From: Porpolomopsis calyptriformis
Lineage: Eukaryota > Basidiomycota > Agaricomycetes > Agaricales > Hygrophoraceae
NCBI GenBank assembly: GCA_951640195.1
Contig: OX621165.1
Location: forward strand, 2,480,001 to 2,544,000
DNA length: 64,000 nucleotides
Reading direction: 5' to 3'
Within the stretch, counting starts at the first letter, position 1, and every line of letters starts with the position of its first letter. A model generated the notes under the pieces. It searched no databases. It saw only the letters and a program-made list of their open reading frames with translations, and had not been told where the DNA came from. Below are positions 55,940 to 64,000 of this stretch, in pieces. The position numbers were made by a program, and so were the translations under genes.

Positions 55940-57256
55940 TCACCGTCTCGCGACGCGTTTCCTTTCGCGACCGCCGTCCTCCTCTACATCCATCGCCTCG
56001 GCCGATTGGCTGGCAGAGAGAGTTTGATGATGGTGGTGGTGGTGATGAGAATGGGGCCCTCTCGAGCTCCGCGTTCTCTTGCGGCTTCCGCCAGGGCCGG
56101 CCACCCCATGATGACCCGCTAGGTTAGTTCCGGGACTCGGTAATGGCGGATGGGGATGGGAAGTAGCCCCTCCGCCACCGCCACCGCCTCCTGAAGGGGG
56201 GGAGCTAGCGAGGGATACGGCTGGCGGTGCCGAGTCCATCATCATCATCATCGCGTGCCGCCGTTTGGCGCCGGCCGAAAGGTCAGTGATGGGGAACGGT
56301 TGTGTCGAGATGCTCGATGTCAGCGTCGGCATGGGCGGGAGATTGGGCGGGGCGAAGGTGAAGCTGGCGTGGGGGAGGAGGGGACTGAGGAGATTCGTTT
56401 GGGGTGGTGGAGGATATGAGTGGTGGGCCTTGTCCGAGGAGTCTTTGTGTAGGCACCCTGGGCGAGATTTGATGCGCTGTGAGAGGTTAGGGGGGTGGAT
56501 GGGGCGGAGAGCGGCTGGTGGTGGGGGTGATGGGGATGGTGGTTGAGAAGGGGTTTGGGTATTGGATTGGGAGGGTGGGGAATTCGAAGATGGGGGTCGT
56601 GGTGCGGCCTGTGTGTATGTAAAAAATAACGAAGTGCGTGGGATAAGTTAAATAAATAAATAAAATAAAAAAGAGATCTGACCTGATCTTTGCGTCGGGG
56701 TGCGGCCATAGCAGCATTGGAAGCGCTGCTTCTGGGTATGGATGGTGTGGACGGTTTTCTTGCTACGCCATCATCTGATTTAGTGACGCCAGATGTTGTC
56801 TTCCCCCGTTCTGTCTCTTTCTCCTTCTCCTTCTCCTCGTCCTCAGCCTCTTCTTCCTCTCTTGACTGTATCGCTTCTAGCCTGGCCTCTATCCAGTCCA
56901 TGATCTTCCCGATCGTCATTCCGCCTCCCTGGGGGTCGATCGAGGAACCACCACCGATGTCGCCGGCAGACACAGCCTGCTGGATCATCAAGAGGAGATC
57001 CTGACATGCGGCACCGTACCCAGCATTGTACGCTCTCTTTGAGGTGTCTCGCGATGAGCGATATAGTGTTGTGATGCTAAGTGCGGCGGCTGTAAGTGTG
57101 GCCATAAAGCCGGGGGAAAGGTCGGTCACGGGTTTTCTGCGGAACGAGTAGATTTGGGAGGAGAAATGTACCTTTGAAGTTGTTGAGGAGCTCCTTCTCT
57201 GCGTTCTGCAGGTTTGCTGTGGGTAGGGAGCTTGCTAGAGTGTTAAGGGACTCCAT
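55940..57256 (-). CDS. HAPSTR1-like (C16orf72/UPF0472-type) protein
   Basis: From ATG 57256: MESLNTLASSLPTANLQNAE, then an intron, then the conserved block FMATLTAAALSITTLYRSSR and RAYNAGYGAACQDLLLMIQQ, with IGKIMDWIEARLEAI. This matches the pattern of animal HAPSTR1: an alanine/threonine helix ending in LY-S, an A/G-Y-G segment, and a D-W/EW helix. A Glu/Lys-rich stretch, a Pro/Ser-rich region, an MMMMM run, poly-Gly (56170-56190) and poly-His (56030-56050) runs follow. The tail SRKRTRSSRGP and RERKRVARR is nuclear-signal-like. HAPSTR1 binds the ubiquitin ligase HUWE1 in stress signalling; whether the fungal protein does is inference. Confidence 0.55.
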
Positions 57257-57532
57257 CAGGTTGCGATTGAGGTGATGCGGCGAAGGGGGGCAAATAGAAT
57301 TATATAATCACTGATGCTGATTTGGTCACAGCCACAATGGGATCGACAAATCGATGCCATTGCAGAGACGGCGGGACACGTCCGTCGAACTTGGATTAGG
57401 TGCCACGGCATTGATTCATCGGTTAGTGCGACTGTCGTACCCTTTTTTTGACGAATGGTGGTGATCACTCAAGCTCGGAATATTTTCTAAAACAGGTTTA
57501 CATTGGGAAAAATACGACAATTCAGCGGGAGA

Positions 57533-58433
57533 CTAAAGCCACTTTCGGTTCTCTCCAGAGTAACTTGCAGCGCCACCTTTGGTGTTCAACCACGCATGCC
57601 TGGTCGAGATATCCTTCCACCACCTGAAACATATCAATATTAACGTTGTGAACAAGCGACAACTGAACCGAGTTACCTGGAGACATTGGGATACTTGGAG
57701 AATATATCATATCCAGCATTGACGAGCTCAGTGCCACACGCAAGGTGCGTCAAGTCGGCAAGGGTGATCACCTGTGTATTTAACCGGGCAGAAGTAATTG
57801 GTTAATACCTGGGCAAGGAGAAGACGGGATGTTTCTTTTCTTACATCGCCAGCGAGATACTTTTGCTTGCCTAGGATTTGATCGTATACCTCTAATTTAG
57901 CCGACAACTTCTCAAGATTGTCATCGAGGACAGCTTGATCCGTTTCAAGGCCAAAGAATCTATCGTAAGTATTTCAGATCAGAAACACCCTGGAAGTAAA
58001 GAGGTGAGCTCACTTCTTGAACACAGCCTCCATGGCAGCATCTCTTGCGAACGGGTGGAAGTAGCTGGCTCCGATAGACATCGCTTGCTCAAACAAGGCG
58101 TTTGCCTTGAGACCGTTGGGGATCAAGGATGTCCCTTGCGAGGCATATTTGGCTTCGATGTAACGAGCAATGGCAACGCTCTCATACAAGATGAAGCCGT
58201 CATCGTTCTAGGTTGAAACCCAGAGGTGAGTACATGGAAGTGGAGAATGATGGGAGACACACAAGATATGGGACGACGCCGAAAGGATGATACTTGAGGT
58301 ACTCGGGTTTCTTGTGTTCGCCCGTCTTGAAATCGATCGGGACAAATTCGAAAGGCACGCCTTTCTCTCTGAGGGTCACCGCGACGAGGCGGGTGCAAGT
58401 CGAGACTGGGACACCGTAAACTTTCAAGACCAT
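57533..58433 (-). CDS. Glutathione S-transferase, phi class, copy 1 of 3
   Basis: This cytosolic enzyme conjugates glutathione to electrophiles. The thioredoxin-fold N-terminus MVLKVYGVPVSTCTRLVAVT has the phi-class Ser in STCTR. HPFGVVPYL precedes the cis-Pro turn, and NDDGFILYESVAIARYIEAK is the ES glutathione-binding motif. The helical domain has LFEQAMSIGASYFHPFAR, KLEVYDQILGKQKYLAGD and ITLADLTHLACGTELVNAGY. Exons are separated by four or five short introns. Where copies 2 and 3 stop with TGA after SGEN, this copy has CGA and continues RKWL to a TAG at 57533-57535, so the tail is four residues longer. Confidence 0.85.
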
Positions 58434-59391
58434 GGTAGGATTTAATAGATGTAGAGGATGTGCGCTGTTCTGGGAGGATCGTTGGGACCATGGTGTCTTT
58501 ATATACCTTCTCAAAGGTAATTTAATCTTATTCTGGACGATTTATCATCTTGCTGAGCATTGCTATAAAATACTTACTTATGAATCGGCCGCGAGTCATC
58601 GTAGTGACACGCTTGCTGTCGGTTGCGATGGCGTTCCACATGCCCGCAAGGAACGTATCGATATCGCTGAACTCGGCGTGTCATGTTCACATCTATCACA
58701 CACTGGTTCATTCGACGCATCGCTGAACTCGGCGTGTACCATTCCTTGTTCCATTTAGGTGCCCCTTCATATCAAGCCCAGGGGAGTGGTTTGCAGAGGA
58801 TCCAACGGTCCATAATCAATGATCTCGGTATCTAGTACTCAGTCTTACTCCCGAAATGGTCAACTCACATCACGTTGAGTTGACAACAGATGCTGTGCTA
58901 CTCGCCTGCGCTTTCCAAGCCAGATTCAACCTCACTCCTTAGCGGATTCCCAGCTGGAAACCGTGTCCTTGATTTGTGAGCCTGTTAGTGACAGACTCGA
59001 TTATCTCCTTAATCCTAAGGCTCCGATTCTCCTTCTACTCAAGATTCCAACAAAGATCTTTCAAGCTTCTTTCAAGATCGACTTGGATCTGAAGCCATAA
59101 CCAGCAACCCTAAAGGACAAATTGTTGTCCAAGAAATCAAAATTAGGGAAGTAATTCGTTCATAATTGTTTATTGCGAGATCTGAAAGAGTTCTATTCGA
59201 ATGATGGTATTAGCTTTGTTGCTACCCATTTGATTTACTGGTGCTGGTGAATAACCTCAACCCCACGACACTCACTCAAGCTCTCAACTAGACAGACCAA
59301 GCTCTGGACGTTAGCTAAAACAGGTAATTTTCCTTCCACATTTGGCAAAACTGGTATTACACGAAACGAATAAAGTCACTTTCAGTTCTCT
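58434..59391. repeat. Tandem-duplicated GST intergenic segment, copy 1
   Basis: This is largely repeated between copies 2 and 3 (60272-61236), including the promoter-proximal part GGATTTAATAGATGTAGAGG and stretches such as TTCAAGATCGACTTG. It holds the dispersed 18-mer ATCGCTGAACTCGGCGTG at 58663-58680 and 58719-58736. Confidence 0.75.
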
Positions 59392-60271
59392 CCAGAGTAA
59401 CTTGCAGCACCACCTTTGGTGTTCAACCACGCATCCCTGGTCGAGATATCCTTCCACCACCTGGGGTATATCAACATTAATCTCATGAATAAGCGACAAC
59501 TGAACTGAGTTACCTGGCGACATTGGGATACTTGGAGAATATATCATATCCAGCATTGACGAGCTCAGTGCCACACGCAAGGTGCGTCAAGTCGGCAAGG
59601 GTGATCACCTGTGTATTTAACCGGGCAGAAGAAATCGGTTAATACCTGGGCAAGGAGAAAACGGGATGTTTCTTTTCTTACATCGCCAGCGAGATACTTT
59701 TGCTTGCCTAGGATTTTATCGTATACCTCTAATTTAGCCGACAACTTCTCAAGGTCGTCGTCAACGAGGGCTTGATCGGTTTCGAGGCCACGATATCTAT
59801 TCCAAGCATTTCAGATCGCCAACAGGGTTGGCAGGAGAGAAGTGAATTCACTTTTTGAACACAGCCTCTGCGACAACTTCTCTTGCGAACGGGTGGAAGT
59901 AGCTGGCTCCGATAGACATCGCTTGCTCAAACAAGGCGTTTGCCTTGAGACCGGTGGGGATCAAGGATGTCCCTTGCGAGGCATATTTGGCTTCAATGTA
60001 ACGAGCAATGGCAACGCTCTCATACAAGATGAAGCCGTCATCGTTCTAGGTTGAAAGCCAAAGGTGAGTACATGGAAGTGGAGAATGATGGGAGACACAC
60101 AAGATATGGGACGACGCCGAAAGGATGATACTTGACGTACTCGGGTTTCTTGTGTTCACCCGTCTTGAAATCGACCGGGACAAATTCGAAAGGCACGCCT
60201 TTCTCTCTGAGGGTCACTGCGACGAGTCGGGTGCAAGTCGAGACTGGGGCACCGTAAACTTTCAAGACCAT
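59392..60271 (-). CDS. Glutathione S-transferase, phi class, copy 2 of 3
   Basis: This is the close paralogue of copy 1 (start MVLKVYGAPVSTCTRLVAVT, then EYVKYHPFGVVPYL). It has the same exon layout and the same motifs: STCTR Ser, ILYESVAIARYIEAK, and HLACGTELVNAGYDIFSKYP. The end is GGAASYSGEN and TGA. Differences from copy 1 cluster in the second helical exon (REVVAEAVFKK versus RDAAMEAVFKK). The nearest copy is only 958 bp away, and the duplicated unit of about 1.84 kb includes the promoter, so expression control is probably shared. Confidence 0.85.
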
Positions 60272-61236
60272 GGTAGGATTTAATAGATGTAGAGGATGTG
60301 TGCTGTTCTGGGAGGATCGTTGGGACCATGGTGTCTTTATATACCTTCTCAAAGGTAATTTAATCTTATTCTGGACGATTCATCATCTTGCCGAGCATTG
60401 CTATCAACACTTACCTATGAATCGGCAGCGAGTCATCGTAGTGACACGCTTGCTGTCGGTTGCGATGGTGTTCCACATGCCCGTAAGAAACGTATCGATA
60501 TCGCTGAACTCGGCATGTCATGTTCACATCTATCATACACTGGTTCACTCAGGGAACATCGTAAATCACGCATCGCTGAACTCGGCGTGTACCATTTAGG
60601 TGCCCCCTCATATCAAGCCGACGGGGAGTGGTCTGCGGAATTTAATCAGGATCCAACGGTCCATAATCAATGATCTCGGTATCTAGTACGGCATATTTTC
60701 GTCATCATTCGCGGCACCTATGTTTTCCTTTGTATACGTTTATACTCCTGAAATAATCAACTCACATCATGTCGAGTTGACAACAGATGCTGTGCTACTC
60801 GCCTGCGCTTTCCAAACTAGATCCAACCTCACTCCTTAGCGGATTCCCAGCCGGAAACCGTGTCCTTGATTTGTGAGCCTAGTGACATCTCCTTAATCCC
60901 AAGGCTCCGATTCTCCTTCTACTCAAGATTCCAACAACGATCTTTCAAGCTTCTTTCAAGATCGACTTGAATCTGAAGCCACAATCAGTTATCCTAAAGG
61001 ACAGATTGTTTGTCCAAGAAATCAAAATTAGGGGAGCAACTCGCTCACCATTGTTCATTGCGATATCTGAAAGAGTTCTATTCGAATGATGGTATTAGCT
61101 TTGTTGCTAGCCATTTGATTTACTGGTGCTGGTGTCCCACGACACTTCAACTAGACAGACCAAGCTCCAAACGTTAACTAAAACAGGTAATTTTCCTTCC
61201 ACATTTGGCAAAACTGGCTATTACACGAATTCGCTT
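60272..61236. repeat. Tandem-duplicated GST intergenic segment, copy 2
   Basis: This is the counterpart of 58434-59391. The 18-mer occurs at 60572-60589, and with one change (CATG for CGTG) at 60500-60517. Confidence 0.75.
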
Positions 61237-62127
61237 TCAGTTCTCGCCAGAGAAACTTGCAACGCCGCCTTTGGTATTCAGCCACGCATCCCTGGTCGAG
61301 ATATCCTTCCACCACCTGAAACATATCAATATTAATGTTGTGAATAAGATACGAGCAAACCCAGTTACCTGGCGACATTAGGATACTTGGAGAACACATC
61401 ATATCCAGCATTGACGAGTTCAGTGCCGTACGCAAGGTGCGTCAAGTCAGCAAGAGTGACCACCTGTGTATTTAACCAGGCAGAAAAAACAATGAGTCAA
61501 TGTATAAGGTGAGAAGAAAAGACTTTTTTCTTACGTCGCCAGCGAGATACTTCTGCTTACCCAGGATTTTATTGTATACCTCTAATTTAGCCGATAGCTT
61601 CTCGAGGTTGTCGTCAACGACGGCCTGATCAGTTTCGAGGCCATGATATCTATTTAAAGCAGTTCAGATTGCCAACAGGGTTGGCAGGAGAGAAGAAGTG
61701 AATTCACTTTTTGAAAACAGCCTCTGCGACGGCCGCCTTTGCGTATGGGTCGAAGTAGCTGGCTCCGATCGACATCGCTTGCTCAAACAGGGCCTTGGCT
61801 TTGAGATCGGCGGGAATCAAGGGCGTTCCTTGCGAGGCATATTTGGTTTCGATGTAGCGAGCGATGGCGACGCTCTCGTACAGGATGAAGCCGTCGTCGT
61901 TCTAAGTTGAAAGCGAGAGGTGAGTAGATGGAAGGAGAGAGTGGGGGGAGACGCACGATGTAGGGGACTACACCGAAGGGTTGATACTTGAGGTGCTCGG
62001 GTTTCTTGTGTTCGCCACTCCTGAAGTCAATTGCGACTAATTCGAAAGGCACGGCTTTCTCTCTGAGAGTCACCCCGACGAGGCGGGTGCAAGTCGAGAG
62101 TGAGACACCGTGAACTTTGAAGACCAT
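61237..62127 (-). CDS. Glutathione S-transferase, phi class, copy 3 of 3
   Basis: This is the most divergent copy: MVFKVHGVSLSTCTRLVGVT, with KAVPFELVAIDFRSGEHKKP in place of KGVPFEFVPIDFKTGEHKKP. The glutathione-site motif ILYESVAIARYIETKYASQG is kept. The helical domain has ASYFDPYAKAAVAEAVFKK. It ends GGVASFSGEN and TGA at 61237-61239. The sequence distance suggests that this copy split off first and copies 1 and 2 arose later. The upstream 1.2 kb (62128-63308) contains no supported gene and only a weak version of the shared 18-mer at 62442-62459. Confidence 0.85.
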
Positions 62128-63308
62128 GGTTGGATGGTAATATTGTTGGGAGGTATTGGATGTAGACGGAGTGTGGAAGGGACATCTTTTTATATTAATC
62201 TAATCTAATCTACAAATCTTGATTACGTCTATTTCTCCTTATTCTGGACGATTTATCATCTGCTTGGTGAGCGTTCTCACCGAATGTTCTATTCCAGCAG
62301 CAGCTAGGAACAAGTGCTCATCACAATGACACGTTCGCTGACAGTTTCATTGGTGCCTCCACACTGACCCTGCAAGGCTTATCGATATTTGATCATATCT
62401 ATCACTCTCCTTCGTGATCAACCTTGCGGGAAAACATCGCTACCGCTGAGCTCGGCGTGTCGCGTTTATTATTGTTCCACCCGGTGGCCTTTCTCCCTTC
62501 AGATTAAGTAGACGAATTGGTCAACACACGGGCTTGCGGGTCTAGGTGGGCACAATCGTCCATTTCGGTATCTCACGATACGCAGTCATCATGTACAGCA
62601 CCTTTGTTTTCTTTTTACAGGTCTTACTCCAGTAACTATCAACTCTTATGAAATATTCTGGACCCTCCCATGAGTTGACAACGCTCGTCTGCGCTTTCTA
62701 AGCCAGATTCAACCTCACCCTTAGTGGGTTCCCAGCTGGAAACCTTGCCCTTGATTTTTGAGTCTGCTGCCACTACCGAGGCGACGATATCATCTCTCCT
62801 TTTCTGCATGCACTTGTTCAATGCGTTGTTTGAAGATGGAAGACGGCATCAAGTCAACCATCTGGTTTATTGTAACGGGTCTTACAGTGGAGTGCACGGT
62901 GCCAAAGAGCAGAGATTTCTTGATGGAGACGTTCAGTCTCGAGGCTAGTGAACATAGTCTTCCAGTCAACAGTCCGTTGGCTCGCGTAGATTCAGCATAT
63001 CGGAGGGATGACTTCTATTTCCTGAGAGATAAGGGCGGAGAACCTTGACTTGAGCCTTCTCCAGTTCCTCCCACTACTACTCAGAAGCGTTGTCCTGTGA
63101 GGATGACTACGACGAGGAAACTTGATCGATAATGAAACATTTTCAGTGTGCATATCGATCCTGGGAACAGCAAATGATGAAAGCGCCTGTGTGCAACTGT
63201 GAAAGATTGCCGCCTACCAGCGGCGCTCTTTGGCATCTCCCCTTTTGTTCCACACCTACAATCTGCTGTTCATCACCTTATCCCAAGTGAGGAAAGACCT
63301 GACTATCG
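62128..63308. other. Intergenic region upstream of the GST array
   Basis: It shows partial similarity to the duplicated GST intergenic segments around 62230-62470. The rest, up to 63308, shows no supported gene. Confidence 0.45.
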
Positions 63309-64000
63309 ATGATGGCAAAGCGAAGGGTCTTCGTCGCATTCGAGGAAAATGATCCAAGTTCCCAGTCTCAACAGACTCCTGCTACTAAACGTCAAAAGAA
63401 AATCGTGGTCAGCCTTCAGCTGGCCTCTGTTCATCCTCTCATTCGCAGAACTCACAGAGCTTGTAGGTCTCGGTCGACGGCACAGCTACAAACGCCGATC
63501 TTGCCAACGATGTTGCAAAATCTTTCAACATGGACTCTAATATGTTTGTCCTCGAGCTTCCTGGTGGATTTGAACTTCGACCGCAAGAGTGAGTCTCCTT
63601 CCATCCATACCCTTTCGCCATTAAGATAACGATCCGTTGGAAGTCTTGTTCATGATATAATTCACGATGATGAGGTTGTTACCTTAAGAGTAATCTCGAC
63701 AAGTCCGAGTCACATTCCAGACCTCGCCAACCCTGTCAAGCGGACCCCTCAGTCATGGTCATATCTGCCTGAACGGCGGTATGTTGCTGAACCCGACGAG
63801 CCCAGTCGCATTCAAATTCGTCTGGTCTCAGCTGAACTGGCTCAGCGTCATGCCTCTGTTGTCAAAAATGGCACCTCTGCTGTCGATGGCATCTTGGCCT
63901 TTGACGGTGAATTTATCAGCGGGAATACTTCTTTGGTGGCTATCCGATACAATGTAACCACACCCATTCTCACTCTAACACCTCGTTTCTTTCAGACTGC
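63309..64000 (+). CDS. Unrecognised protein, N-terminal part, possible beta-grasp domain (3' end outside window)
   Basis: ATG 63309 begins MMAKRRVFVAFEENDP with a basic run KRQKKIV. Splicing 63408-63463 and 63591-63645 gives VSVDGTATNADLANDVAKSF, then NMDSNMFVLELPGGFELRP, DLVHDIIHDDEVVTLRV. Strand, helix and D-DxE/V-x-L order resemble a ubiquitin-like beta-grasp fold such as the coilin N-terminus; this is inference. The chain continues through SWSYLPERRYVAEPDEPSRI to the window end, with one more possible intron at about 63954. There is no close match that I can name. Confidence 0.5.

Noticed and set aside
56000..56350. Plus-strand frames over the poly-His/poly-Gly region
   Set aside because: They are antisense shadows of the minus-strand HAPSTR1-like gene, created by triplet repeats.
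1..64000. CRISPR arrays, bacterial operons or ribosomal RNA
   Set aside because: No regularly spaced identical repeats and no rRNA signatures; intron-rich genes show that this is a fungal nuclear sequence.

Overview
The window is nuclear DNA from a filamentous basidiomycete, most likely a mushroom-forming agaricomycete. Almost every gene is cut by 45-60 nt GT-AG introns. Gene families typical of this group are present: F-box/leucine-rich proteins, a basidiomycete alpha-kinase, the 7-TM DUF6534-like family, a CYP63-like P450, an HNH nuclease family and phi-class GSTs. Exon boundaries below were worked out by hand from reading frame, splice signals and family knowledge.

Layout. 1-4310: two related F-box/LRR genes separated by hairpin repeats. 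5004-6472: sphingolipid delta-4 desaturase. 6806-12727: a 5.9 kb element with 100-122 bp terminal inverted repeats and a perfect 5 bp target duplication (GATTG). It carries an alpha-kinase-like gene tail to tail with a DDE integrase gene that is broken by one nonsense codon. 12733-22185: conserved genes (mitochondrial uS19m, F-box protein, CNOT11, the PAK kinase Cla4). 22940-32012: a short-chain dehydrogenase with a probable frameshift, a long gene-poor stretch, a 7-TM gene and an intact single-exon F-box gene. 32736-34929: a divergent pair, an RG-rich protein of unknown function and tRNA-splicing endonuclease subunit Sen34, whose stop codon is formed at the edge of a MITE. 35288-37460: a decayed HNH nuclease gene, a long inverted duplication and a P450 relic. 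37718-45534: MICOS subunit, RHS/Crinkler-like NTPase, bL31m, a membrane-anchored methyltransferase and a secreted protein. 45535-57256: P450, a four-TM protein, TFIIIC subunit Tfc4, a membrane protein and a HAPSTR1-like protein. 57533-62127: three tandem phi-class GST genes. 63309-end: a partial gene with a possible beta-grasp N-terminus.

The housekeeping genes are dispersed and do not form a pathway cluster. Accessory DNA (transposon, MITE, hairpins, relic genes) lies between them. The strongest candidate for something undescribed is the 6806-12727 element, in which a kinase gene appears to be carried by an integrase-type DNA transposon.
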